Below the pieces are notes generated by a model, which worked only from the letters and a program-made list of their open reading frames with translations, ran no database searches and was not told where the DNA came from. A stretch of DNA of 27,988 nucleotides from a virus: positions 1-27,988 of IMG/VR virus record IMGVR_UViG_3300021960_009059. The stretch is one strand, 5' to 3'. A program made the translations under genes and the position numbers. Positions 8,208 to 15,136 of this stretch are shown piece after piece. Each line of letters opens with the position of its first letter. Within the stretch, counting starts at the first letter, position 1.

Positions 8208-8509
8208 TATCTATCTAAGTTTACTTGTTTATATCTTGAAATAGCGCTCTGAGTATTTCCTGGTATTCTAATTTGTATTCCAGGTTCGGTTACTAAAGAA
8301 GCTTTAGTCATGTTATTAGCTGATGCTATAATCCACCAGAGTTTAGAATCTCCATAAAATTTTAATGCTAAAGTATCATATCTATCTCCAACACTACTAA
8401 GTATATAAAAATCGTCTATTGAAGGAGGAATAGCAGGGTATATAGGATTAGACTTATACTGTTTTCCTTCTCCAGTTTTCAATAGTCCTATATCTTTATA
8501 TCTATTCAT
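8207..8509 (-). CDS. LysM-domain baseplate protein (gp53-like)
   Basis: A 100-residue protein consisting mostly of one LysM-like domain at about residues 33-83. DDFYILSSVGDRYDTLALKF is the first strand and helix, GDSKLWWIIASANN the second helix, and PGIQIRIP the closing strand. Small LysM proteins in this position join hub and wedge or bind the cell wall during assembly; T4 gp53 has the same fold. The pattern FYGDSKLWWII is typical of phage rather than cell-wall LysM domains. Its start follows the gp48/54-like gene by two bases and its stop overlaps the hub start (TAATG), so it sits in the baseplate operon. It has no signal peptide, consistent with a virion component rather than a secreted lysin. 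Confidence 0.82.
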   Translation of the reverse strand: MNRYKDIGLLKTGEGKQYKSNPIYPAIPPSIDDFYILSSVGDRYDTLALKFYGDSKLWWIIASANNMTKASLVTEPGIQIRIPGNTQSAISRYKQVNLDR

Positions 8510-8511
8510 AA

Positions 8512-9714
8512 TTAACTTTTAGGTTGTTCTCCGGGAGTAAAAAATTGTGAATCTTCTTCACTAGGGTTAGTAATATAGTGATGTAGTCCTGTTTGAGGAG
8601 TAAAGTAATGTACTGGTGTAAAGCTAACAGTGCAGTCTAGTATATGAGGTAGTTGCTGTGCAAGTTGTGAATCAGTGCCGTCTTCAGTTTTATATTCCTC
8701 TGTCTTACCTAGAGCAACTTCAAATGGATAATTTGAACTCCAATTATAAGTTACTGCAGTTATAATCCCTGGTAGTTTGCTAAAATAATCACCTATAGTA
8801 AGCTTTACATAAGTGCCGTTCATTATATTATTTTTAGAGTAAGTAGGAGCAGTAGTAGAAGCTAAGTAAACTAATTTTTTATACAGAGGTTTCAACTCTT
8901 CTTTAGTAGCAACAGCTGATTTGAATGAGACTTCTACAGTTCTATCAAATCCGCTATAAGTTTTAAATTTTTCCCCACGTCCAATATACTGGCTATCAGT
9001 CCATGAACCTGCATAATTATCACTAAAATTATCAATATAGGCTCTAAACGGTAAGAATACATTACTAGTTTCTCCTGGTCTAATAACTTCGAATAAAAAT
9101 TTAACTAAGTCTTCGCTAGGTTTTTCTGTCTCTCCAGAGTAAACATCTTGCATATTTACTTTATCTTGACCATCACTACCGTGATTAGCTAGTTGATTGT
9201 CTTTATTATATATTACCCTTACTTTACCTGGTTCTCCAAGTTTAGCTATTGGTGTAGCTACTTTATTACGAGGATAACTAGGAGTACCAAAAGCTTTACC
9301 TTTTATAAAGTGTGTACCTGTACCTGCTACAGATACCTGAGCTAGTGTAGAAGCTAATGTTCCTAGTGTGTCTTTTAAAGCATTTCCTGTTGCTCCTCCT
9401 GTTAAAGCATCTTTTTTATCTTGTAAAGTACCAAATACAGTTCTAGATAATGCTACTGCTCCGTTTAAAGCTGTATTATTAGAAAGTAAAGTTAAACCTT
9501 CAGTTCTTCCAAATAATTTAGTAACACGTGCTAAGTCATCTCCTCTTCTTTGAAGAGCTGATCTCATATCTGGACTTTTAGAAGTAGCAGGTTCTATTGG
9601 TATATCCCTAGTTATTAATGGTTCTTTGCCAGGATGACCAGCTCCCATAGTATTACTATACTTAAGTTTATTAAGGTCTGTCTTTCCGCTATTATAATCT
9701 CTTATTATACTCAT
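8512..9714 (-). CDS. Baseplate protein, possible gp48/gp54-like tail-tube initiator
   Basis: A 400-residue protein. Residues 1-200 are low in recognisable motifs and contain an Ala/Gly/Thr-rich stretch. Residues about 215-385 look like a tail-tube-fold domain: PFRAYIDNFSDNYAGSW, YIGRGEKFKTYSGFDRTVEV, YVKLTIGDYFSKLPGII and LDCTVSFTPVHYFTP. This is the pattern of T4-type gp48/gp54 proteins that cap the hub and nucleate tube polymerisation. Its location directly after the tape measure gene is where those proteins are found. The ATG at 9714 overlaps the tape-measure stop as TAATG, and the gene ends two bases before the LysM protein. The structural role is well supported by context; the gp48/54 label comes from pattern resemblance and is less certain. 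Confidence 0.65.
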   Translation of the reverse strand: MSIIRDYNSGKTDLNKLKYSNTMGAGHPGKEPLITRDIPIEPATSKSPDMRSALQRRGDDLARVTKLFGRTEGLTLLSNNTALNGAVALSRTVFGTLQDKKDALTGGATGNALKDTLGTLASTLAQVSVAGTGTHFIKGKAFGTPSYPRNKVATPIAKLGEPGKVRVIYNKDNQLANHGSDGQDKVNMQDVYSGETEKPSEDLVKFLFEVIRPGETSNVFLPFRAYIDNFSDNYAGSWTDSQYIGRGEKFKTYSGFDRTVEVSFKSAVATKEELKPLYKKLVYLASTTAPTYSKNNIMNGTYVKLTIGDYFSKLPGIITAVTYNWSSNYPFEVALGKTEEYKTEDGTDSQLAQQLPHILDCTVSFTPVHYFTPQTGLHHYITNPSEEDSQFFTPGEQPKS

Positions 9715-12029
9715 TATTGTTCGTATGCATTAAGCCTCATAACTTCGTTTATCTTTCTACTATCTAAATAAGTATTACCGCTAGCTCTTACTTCCTGTAC
9801 TAATTCTCTTAATAGATCATTAGTCTCTTTACCAAATTGAGTACCACCGGCCATTACTAAAGAATCTTTAGGATGAGCTCTAATAGTAAAATCTCCCATA
9901 GGTTCACCAGATTTTACATTACTATCTATAGCTTCTGATGATGAATTTTTTATGTCTCTTGCCATCAACAAGCCATCTATACCTACCGATGCAGCTGTAC
10001 CAGCTCCAGGTACTAAAGAGGCTATACCTGATAATAGTTCAAGTCCTGCTCCTGTCATATCTCCGTCTAACCCTCTTGAAAGGGCAAATGCTAAACCTGC
10101 TAATGCACCAATTATTGGTATTTTTTTAATTAAGGATTTACCTACTGTTTTCCCACCTGCTTTTGCTGCTGTTTTAGCTATATTTTTTCCACCACCTTTA
10201 TTAGCACCAAACCTCATATCAGGTTTACCAGCTTTAGTTAGTGGTCCAGCTAGTTTAGAAGCACCTTTACTTAATTTTAAAAAACCTGAAGCCCATTTCA
10301 TAAATTTATATAATTTACCAATTATAGACGCACCGGCAATAAGTCCAAAGGCAGATGCAATATATCCTGAATATTTACTAGCACCATCTAATAATGGGTT
10401 TAATTTTTCTATAAAAGGTACTATTACCTTACCTAATTTATCGGAAACTTGTTCCATCGCTTGAGCAAATTTTTCAGAAGTTGTTTCCTGTAGAAGTGCT
10501 TGCTGGTATGCTTCTTCTCCTAATTGCTTTTTAAGTTGTAAATGAGCTTCTTCGTCTGAGAATCCTTTTGCTTTTATAAGTTTTAATTTTTGTTCAAAGT
10601 TAGCATTAGCATATAAATCTTTAGCTTGTAGTTTAGATAAATCAGCATCTCTCCTTCTAATGTTAAAAGACTTAGAAACTTCTTCGGTTGTCATCCCCAT
10701 TGCTTTTGCCATTGCTTCCCTCTGCTTTACATTCATTGCAAGGTACTCTTGTTCTGAGCCTAGCTGCTTAACAATTTCATTAGCAACTCCTGCTAAATCT
10801 CCTTTGAGAGCTAATTCTCTTGCTGCTTGTAATTCTAACTGTTTACCAGTTAATAGTTCTGCTTCTAATTCTGCTGCTATAGATGATTCAAAGTCTAATA
10901 AACCTTGAGAAGAATTCTCTAATCCTGAAAAAGATAATCCTAGCTTTCTAGTTTCAAATGCTGCTTGTGCTAAACCTCCTCGAAATTTACCTATAGTTAA
11001 ACGAGTAGATTCTGAAGCTGAACCAATAGATTCAATTACATCTAGAAAATTAAAAGCACTACCTGTAAGTCCGTTCTGCAACGCTACTGTACCGGCTATA
11101 TTTTCGGTAAACTCTTGAAGTTCCATTCCAGCTAAAGAAGCTGCATCGTATAATGCTGCTGTATTTTCAGCAGAAATTCCCATTCTTTTCTGTAGTACGG
11201 CAGCATTCTGAGTTAGTTTAGCGCCTATATTAGCTGATGTATTTAAAGCTTTTTGAAATGCTATTGTAGACTCAAATGATTCTTTTATTCCTAAACCAGT
11301 AGCATTTATATTGTTTTTCATCCTAGAAGCTGCGGCTGTAGAAACACCGAATGCTCTAGACATCTCTACTACTTTATCTTGAATAGATATAGCTCCTTTG
11401 ATAGCCATAGCTATAATACCTTTCAGACCAAAAGATCCTAACTCAGCTATTCCTTTCCCCATAGCGGGGAAAAAATTACTACCTTCTGCAAATGCATCTC
11501 TTGCAGCTTCTGCAGCTTTTTTAAATTCAGGGAATAGTTTATTTATTACAGGTATATCACTAACCAAATCTGACATGGCATCAAAAAACTTAACTGATTT
11601 ATCTATATTTCGATAAGTGGAGGAAAGCTTACGAGCTTCTTTGACTAAGTCTTTAGAAGTATCTAATTGATCTTTAAATAGTTTAGCTCGTGCAACGGCT
11701 GAATCAGTTCCTTTTTCTAATAATTCAGCTATTTCGACTTCTAAATTATTTTGCCTCTGTTTAATAGCTAATATTTTCTTTTCAAGTTTTTCTCTATTTC
11801 CTTTGGTTTTTAAATCATTTACTGATAATGCGGCTAACTGTTGGGCGACATTAAGGTTATCTTTTGCTGATTGAGTAAATGTTTCATTACTTCCTAATCG
11901 ATTTTGATCAGCCTTAGACATCTCTTTGAGAGCTTTCTCTTGCTGTTTTAGAATATCAACATACATAGCACCTTGCTTGTTGATTTCAGTAATCTGATCT
12001 AATCGTTTTTTGCTAATATCGTCTGCCAT
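9714..12029 (-). CDS. Tail tape measure protein
   Basis: A 771-residue protein, the longest in the tail cassette, with tape-measure features. The N-terminal 150 residues are charged and predicted coiled coil (AVARAKLFKDQLDTSKDLVK). Small-residue-rich hydrophobic segments follow (about 205-215 LKGIIAMAIKGA, 550-570 YIASAFGLIAGASIIGKLY, 650-665 IIGALAGLAFALSRG, 680-700 SGIASLVPGAGTAASVG). The C-terminal block contains FTIRAHPKDSLVMAGG and ELVQEVRASGNTYLDSRKI. Such proteins fix tail length and help DNA cross the envelope. Taking the known rule of about 0.15 nm of tail per residue, 771 residues would give roughly 115 nm. The two overlapping ORFs upstream (gp26-like, gp51-like) occupy the usual place of tail chaperones. 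The ATG at 12029 is preceded by a TATTTATA motif and no Shine-Dalgarno sequence. Confidence 0.85.
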   Translation of the reverse strand: MADDISKKRLDQITEINKQGAMYVDILKQQEKALKEMSKADQNRLGSNETFTQSAKDNLNVAQQLAALSVNDLKTKGNREKLEKKILAIKQRQNNLEVEIAELLEKGTDSAVARAKLFKDQLDTSKDLVKEARKLSSTYRNIDKSVKFFDAMSDLVSDIPVINKLFPEFKKAAEAARDAFAEGSNFFPAMGKGIAELGSFGLKGIIAMAIKGAISIQDKVVEMSRAFGVSTAAASRMKNNINATGLGIKESFESTIAFQKALNTSANIGAKLTQNAAVLQKRMGISAENTAALYDAASLAGMELQEFTENIAGTVALQNGLTGSAFNFLDVIESIGSASESTRLTIGKFRGGLAQAAFETRKLGLSFSGLENSSQGLLDFESSIAAELEAELLTGKQLELQAARELALKGDLAGVANEIVKQLGSEQEYLAMNVKQREAMAKAMGMTTEEVSKSFNIRRRDADLSKLQAKDLYANANFEQKLKLIKAKGFSDEEAHLQLKKQLGEEAYQQALLQETTSEKFAQAMEQVSDKLGKVIVPFIEKLNPLLDGASKYSGYIASAFGLIAGASIIGKLYKFMKWASGFLKLSKGASKLAGPLTKAGKPDMRFGANKGGGKNIAKTAAKAGGKTVGKSLIKKIPIIGALAGLAFALSRGLDGDMTGAGLELLSGIASLVPGAGTAASVGIDGLLMARDIKNSSSEAIDSNVKSGEPMGDFTIRAHPKDSLVMAGGTQFGKETNDLLRELVQEVRASGNTYLDSRKINEVMRLNAYEQ

Positions 12030-12045
12030 GAATAAAAAGTATACT

Positions 12046-12053
12046 TATAAATA
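12046..12053 (-). promoter_or_regulatory. TATTTATA motif upstream of tape measure gene
   Basis: The coding strand reads CCTATTTATAAGTATAC, 16 bases before the tape measure ATG and 10 bases after the upstream stop codon. It is one of the repeated intergenic motifs of this genome. It could provide a -10-like element (TATAAG) for a late promoter. Confidence 0.4.
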
Positions 12054-12063
12054 GGAAAAACTT

Positions 12064-12357
12064 CTATTTTTTTGAGGCTTTTGAAGTATAGGATGGAGAA
12101 ATATCAGGTCCTGTGGCAGGCGTAGTTTTATTACCGCTAGTTTTATTAGCTTTTTCATAATGCTCTTGAATATTTCGAAAGGTAAACTTTCGTAGCCAGA
12201 TAGGCATATTATAGACTGTATTCCAGTCGTAACCGCCATTTCCATGAAAAACAATCTGATGTATCTGTTCGAAAACGAATACTCTATAATTAGAGGTCAG
12301 GCCAAAAAAAGTTAAGCCCGATGGGCAAATCAACTTCCTCCTCTCTTCCATCTTCAT
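12064..12357 (-). CDS. gp51-like small tail assembly protein, possibly made by frameshift
   Basis: An ORF of 97 residues whose conserved-looking core is VFEQIHQIVFHGNGGYDW followed by NTVYNMPIWLRKFTFRNI, then a charged, Ser/Thr/Lys-rich tail. Short proteins with an xVYxMPxxLRxF pattern sit next to gp26-type genes in T4-like phages and are taken as baseplate assembly (gp51) or tail chaperone proteins. It overlaps the gp26-like gene by 68 bases in the +1 frame and lies just upstream of the tape measure gene. Its frame opens after a TAG at 12373-12375, and the first ATG is at 12357 (AAAATGAAG context). The protein could start there, or be made as an extension of the gp26-like protein by slippage on the seven-T run at 12304-12310. 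The first 15 residues (MKMEERRKLICPSGL) look unlike a conserved domain, which favours a downstream junction. Confidence 0.7.
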   Translation of the reverse strand: MKMEERRKLICPSGLTFFGLTSNYRVFVFEQIHQIVFHGNGGYDWNTVYNMPIWLRKFTFRNIQEHYEKANKTSGNKTTPATGPDISPSYTSKASKK

Positions 12358-13030
12358 TTTCGTAATTGAAAACTAGATTTACATCTGGATTGACTTTTGT
12401 ATATTCTTTTCTAAGAGCTCTAGCATCTTGAGCTAGAAGGTAATTGTCAACGAATTCTCTAATATCTTTTTGTTCTGAAGCTCCATTTACAGAGGTAATC
12501 ATATGTTTTAGCCTTGTAGTTACATCTGGTTGAGCTGATTTATTGATTTTCTGTAAGCCTTTGATCTCTCTTTCGATTAAGTCCTCGTCTTTTTGAGTCA
12601 ATAGTTTAAACGTTACTGAATTCCCGCTTTTAGGTAGGTTAAATTGAAATTCGTTCTGCTTATCTTTAAGTTTTGATAAGTCTATTTCTTTTTCTTTAAG
12701 CTCTGCAAGATCTATAGTAACATCTTCACTATTATACTTTATTACGTAATCTTTACCGTAAGATAGTATTCTTGCTGCTACCATAATAGCATTCTTATCT
12801 CCTATCAATAATTCACTAAAGTCTACATTTTTATTTACTATGAGTGACTTTAAAAGCTTATTAATAGCAGTTCCTTGCTTTATGTAATTTGTATTAGTTA
12901 AGATATCCTCTTCTTTAGCAGTCATATACTTCATTTCGATAGTACCTGATGATAAAGGTGAAGATTCAGGATATAATAATCCTTTTGATGGTAACTCTAC
13001 TGTTTCAGTAGGTAAGTTGAATTGTGACAT
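12290..13030 (-). CDS. gp26-like baseplate hub assembly protein
   Basis: A 246-residue protein starting MSQFNLPTETVELPSKGLLY, the typical opening of T4 baseplate proteins of the gp26/gp51 group. The next block, GTIEMKYMTAKEEDILTNT, and then LIGDKNAIMVAARILSYGKDY and FKLLTQKDEDLIEREIKG, are characteristic of that family. The C-terminus ends EVDLPIGLNFFWPDL at 12293. An in-frame upstream extension to 13144 exists but would overlap the preceding gene by 64 bases. The ATG at 13030 is preferred because it gives the family N-terminus and lies 26 bases after a TATTTATAAT motif. There is no Shine-Dalgarno sequence at the start, whereas a perfect AGGAGG occurs inside the gene near its 3' end. The protein probably takes part in hub or tail-tip assembly, and its overlap with the next ORF is a candidate frameshift region. 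Confidence 0.82.
   Translation of the reverse strand: MSQFNLPTETVELPSKGLLYPESSPLSSGTIEMKYMTAKEEDILTNTNYIKQGTAINKLLKSLIVNKNVDFSELLIGDKNAIMVAARILSYGKDYVIKYNSEDVTIDLAELKEKEIDLSKLKDKQNEFQFNLPKSGNSVTFKLLTQKDEDLIEREIKGLQKINKSAQPDVTTRLKHMITSVNGASEQKDIREFVDNYLLAQDARALRKEYTKVNPDVNLVFNYENEDGREEEVDLPIGLNFFWPDL
12304..12342 (-). promoter_or_regulatory. Candidate programmed frameshift region (AGGAGG, hairpin, T7 run)
   Basis: On the coding strand, in order, are AGGAGG (12342-12337), a hairpin (AAGTT plus GCCC pairing with GGGC plus AACTT, 12336-12309) and seven T (12310-12304). The gp26-like frame reads AAC TTT TTT TGG and the following ORF reads ACT TTT TTT GGC, so a +1 or -2 slip on the T run would join them. 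The distance from AGGAGG to the T run is 26 bases, longer than in known SD-stimulated sites (prfB, dnaX), so its part is uncertain. AGGAGG could instead promote internal initiation. Confidence 0.4.
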
Positions 13031-13054
13031 AAATTTTATTTTAAAACTTCTTTT

Positions 13055-13064
13055 ATTATAAATA
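13055..13064 (-). promoter_or_regulatory. TATTTATAAT motif upstream of gp26-like gene
   Basis: The coding strand reads CGTATATTTATAATAAAAG, 24 bases before the ATG at 13030 and 16 bases after the upstream stop codon. The motif contains TATAAT, a -10 hexamer, and the same ten bases occur upstream of the tube and sheath genes. Confidence 0.5.
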
Positions 13065-13080
13065 TACGAATAAAAAATTA

Positions 13081-13893
13081 TTAAACAAACGGTGTAAATA
13101 TATTCTTTATTATTACATTTTGTTGTAAACAATTTAATAGCCAAGCAGTTTCACTGGTAAATAAATGAATAAATGGTTTTTTAGAAGAATCAAGCCATTG
13201 CGTTTCAACACATTTCAATCTATCTTTCATATCACTACTATCAAAAACCTCTTGTTTATATGTAAATTTTTCTTCTTTTTCTACAATATACTTATCTATA
13301 TTAGGAAATAAGTTTGCCTTTAAAAAATTACTGTATGATGCAAAGTATACAAAATCTTTAAATGTATACAAGTGTTCTCTGTTAAAATTTTCTTGTTTTA
13401 TATACTCATATAAACTTCCGTAATTATTTACTATCATAGAATAGATAGACTTAAAATTATAAAAAGTACATGCATTCATCTGATGGGTTCCGAATTTCAT
13501 AAGGTCTAACCTCCATTTAACAATATAGTCATATTCAGAAAGATCTACTTGGTTAAGAACTTCGTTTAGTCTCCTCCATTGTGCTATTCTACCGAAATTA
13601 GCATTAAAGTGTACTCCTTCAGGAATAGAGTTTTCAGTTTCTTTTATTAGATTTGAATACTTTTTTAAGTAGATATTTTTGGTATCTTGCCAGTAAGATG
13701 ATTCAGTAGTTATTACTTTAACAGGGTTAAATTGTTCAGCAATTTGTTTATAGTTATCATCTGTATGAAAGTATAAGTCACAGTCTTTAACTAATTTAAA
13801 ATTAATTTCTTTCCAATAGCTATAGTCGATATCTTTATTTAATGAATTTTTTATCTGTTCTACTGGGCCTAAGATTATTACTGCTACTTTCAT
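13081..13893 (-). CDS. Glycosyltransferase-like protein inside tail cassette (paralogue 1)
   Basis: A 270-residue protein beginning MKVAVIILGPVEQIKNSLN, a short first strand-loop like the other two paralogues in this window (17251-17901 and 21213-22016). Shared features are DLYFHTDD (39-46), comparable to DIYCYTWN and DIFIATWN in the others, and an Arg/Lys-rich segment followed by YDYIVKWRLDLM (121-132). The YDxx(I/V)K..(D/N)L block lies where such proteins have their nucleotide-sugar/metal site (RxD). These resemble small glycosyltransferase-like proteins of polysaccharide clusters and phages; activity is inferred, not shown. There is no signal peptide or membrane anchor. It starts as ATGA on the stop of the preceding gene. 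Its presence between tail genes suggests virion glycosylation or an island insertion. Confidence 0.6.
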   Translation of the reverse strand: MKVAVIILGPVEQIKNSLNKDIDYSYWKEINFKLVKDCDLYFHTDDNYKQIAEQFNPVKVITTESSYWQDTKNIYLKKYSNLIKETENSIPEGVHFNANFGRIAQWRRLNEVLNQVDLSEYDYIVKWRLDLMKFGTHQMNACTFYNFKSIYSMIVNNYGSLYEYIKQENFNREHLYTFKDFVYFASYSNFLKANLFPNIDKYIVEKEEKFTYKQEVFDSSDMKDRLKCVETQWLDSSKKPFIHLFTSETAWLLNCLQQNVIIKNIFTPFV

Positions 13894-14546
13894 TCTATAT
13901 TATCAGTTAAAACTTTTATAAATCTTACTGTATTTTTAGTTAATTTTTCTTGCTTACCTGACGGATTAATTACAGTATTTTCTGTAAGTAGTGTACGAAC
14001 TACTTTTATAAAAAATTTATGGAATATAGGAGTATTTTTAAGAGATGAGTTTATTCTATAAAATAAATTTCTATAAATATCATCTCCAATTACTCCGTGC
14101 ATGCCGCTCCATAGAACAGTAGTATTACCGTATTTCTTGTCTAATTTAGATTCTAAATGTAATTTTTCTGTATCTTCATATTCTGGATGCATTCCACCTC
14201 TCCAGTATAAATGAGTAGTAGCAACTTGTGTCTGACGTATAAAGCTTGAAAGTAGTAAAGCTGCTAGTCTTTCTTCAGAATTATTAGAACAGTCTACATA
14301 ACTTTCACATAGTGCGGTAATCCATCTAGCATTAAACTCTTTTGCTATTTCTTTATAATTTCTTTTTACATAGTTAGAAATATCGTTTTCAAAATTAAAA
14401 GTAGAGGTAAGTTCTCTATCCCATACTTGAGTTGTAGGAGAATTAGGGCCAAAATTTCTAGTGTAAGCTATATAAGGGTATAGATAGTAGAGGTGTTTAT
14501 TTGTAGGATCTTTAGGATCTATAGCTTCAAGTTTAGTATTAGACAT
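13890..14546 (-). CDS. Unknown protein coupled to glycosyltransferase-like gene
   Basis: A protein of 218 residues when started at the ATG at 14546 (MSNTKLEAIDPKDPTNK). An upstream in-frame TTG at 14567 falls on the T-tract of the tube terminator and is unlikely. I do not recognise a family. Notable blocks are EIAKEFNARWITALCESYVD, TTHLYWRGGMHPEYEDTEKL and TVLWSGMHGVIGDDIYRNL. The Trp, His and Cys in these look conserved and could be structural or catalytic. There is no signal peptide. A TATTTATA motif lies 10 bases before the start, right after the terminator, so it may head a new transcription unit. The stop overlaps the start of the paralogue 1 gene (ATGA), suggesting the two proteins act together, for example as partner or acceptor of a glycosyltransferase. 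It could equally be a tail component such as a tail terminator. Confidence 0.55.
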   Translation of the reverse strand: MSNTKLEAIDPKDPTNKHLYYLYPYIAYTRNFGPNSPTTQVWDRELTSTFNFENDISNYVKRNYKEIAKEFNARWITALCESYVDCSNNSEERLAALLLSSFIRQTQVATTHLYWRGGMHPEYEDTEKLHLESKLDKKYGNTTVLWSGMHGVIGDDIYRNLFYRINSSLKNTPIFHKFFIKVVRTLLTENTVINPSGKQEKLTKNTVRFIKVLTDNIE

Positions 14547-14556
14547 AACTTTTTTA

Positions 14557-14564
14557 TATAAATA
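14557..14564 (-). promoter_or_regulatory. TATTTATA motif after the tube terminator
   Basis: The coding strand reads GTATTTATATAAAAAAGTT before the ATG at 14546. It directly follows the terminator T-tract, so transcription of the downstream genes would need a new start if the terminator is efficient. This copy has TATATA rather than TATAAT. Confidence 0.35.
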
Positions 14565-14565
14565 C

Positions 14566-14589
14566 AAAAAAACCCGGGAATACCGGGTT
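14566..14589 (-). terminator. Rho-independent terminator after the tail tube gene
   Basis: The coding strand reads AACCCGG TATTC CCGGGTT followed by TTTTT: a perfect 7-bp GC-rich stem, five-base loop and T-tract, 22 bases after the tube stop codon. It is the only strong terminator seen in the window, and it closes the abundant sheath/tube transcript. Confidence 0.9.
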
Positions 14590-14611
14590 CTTTAAAAATG
14601 AGGTGGCTATT

Positions 14612-15097
14612 TTAGAAGTTTAGTACACAGTAGTCCATTGCAACTGTAATAGTAAGCTCAACTGGTTCCGAAGAAGACCAGTCAAAAGAACCTTGTGACA
14701 TATTTGTTATAAAAGCACCTTTAATTACCCATTCAGAAACTACGTCCCCTACTGGTCCTAGTACGTTAAGTGTTAAGTCTTTTTTGTATAGGTCAGAGTA
14801 TCCAGATCTTCCGGTTACTGATTCGTAAGAAATACGTGCCCAATCCATTACCGCTTGAGCACCAGATGGTGTTACAGGGTCATACATTGTTAAGTCCATA
14901 TCTCCCCATTCTCTTTTTCCTCTTATTTTTCTGTACGTATTGATGTGATCAAGTTTAATTGACTCATCAGTAAAGTTTGGAGCAGTTACGTTCTTTACCA
15001 TGAACGATGGAATACCATCAGCGTAAAGTACAAATCTATTTTGTACCTTTGGCTCGAATGCTCTAAACATTATTTCATTTGGGTCTAATGTTGCCAT
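14612..15097 (-). CDS. 19: Tail tube protein (gp19-like)
   Basis: A 161-residue tail tube subunit of the T4 gp19 family, which polymerises into the inner tube of contractile tails. Typical blocks are FEPKVQNRFVLYADGIPSF (14-32), VKNVTAPNFTDESIKLDHIN, KREWGDMDLTMYDPVTPSG (58-76) and NMSQGSFDWSSSEPVELTIT (132-151), ending MDYCVLNF. Length matches gp19 (163 residues). The gene follows the sheath gene as in T4 and is bounded upstream by a TATTTATAAT motif and downstream by a strong terminator. That organisation suits high late expression. The leader AATAATAACAC before the ATG has no Shine-Dalgarno sequence. This is one of the most secure assignments in the window. Confidence 0.93.
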   Translation of the reverse strand: MATLDPNEIMFRAFEPKVQNRFVLYADGIPSFMVKNVTAPNFTDESIKLDHINTYRKIRGKREWGDMDLTMYDPVTPSGAQAVMDWARISYESVTGRSGYSDLYKKDLTLNVLGPVGDVVSEWVIKGAFITNMSQGSFDWSSSEPVELTITVAMDYCVLNF

Positions 15098-15113
15098 GTG
15101 TTATTATTGCTTT

Positions 15114-15123
15114 ATTATAAATA
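15114..15123 (-). promoter_or_regulatory. TATTTATAAT motif upstream of tail tube gene
   Basis: The coding strand reads AGATATTTATAATAAAGC, 16 bases before the tube ATG and 13 bases after the sheath stop codon. It contains TATAAT and is identical over ten bases to copies at 13055-13064 and 16884-16893. Confidence 0.5.
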
Positions 15124-15136
15124 TCTAATTAAAAAA

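Noticed and set aside
9952-10464. A 170-codon plus-strand open frame opposite the tape measure gene
   Set aside because: It is antisense to a strongly supported gene, Pro/Ala/Ser-rich as expected from the complement of Gly/Ala/Thr codons, and has no motif. The same reasoning removes the other plus-strand frames.
12045-12254. A 69-codon minus-strand frame overlapping the gp51-like ORF
   Set aside because: It overlaps almost entirely with the conserved gp51-like frame (VYNMPIWLRKF) and itself shows no recognisable pattern.
12309-12336. Hairpin plus T run in the gp26/gp51 overlap as an intrinsic terminator
   Set aside because: The GC stem is only four base pairs with an internal loop, and it lies within overlapping coding frames upstream of the essential tape measure gene. 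A frameshift-related or chance structure is more likely.
13031-13144. N-terminal extension of the gp26-like protein to 13144
   Set aside because: The extension overlaps the previous gene, crosses the TATTTATAAT motif and has an irregular, non-conserved sequence. The MSQFNLP start at 13030 matches the family.
14547-14567. TTG start for the gene ending at 13890
   Set aside because: It lies in the T-tract of the tube terminator and upstream of the TATTTATA motif. The ATG at 14546 is better placed.
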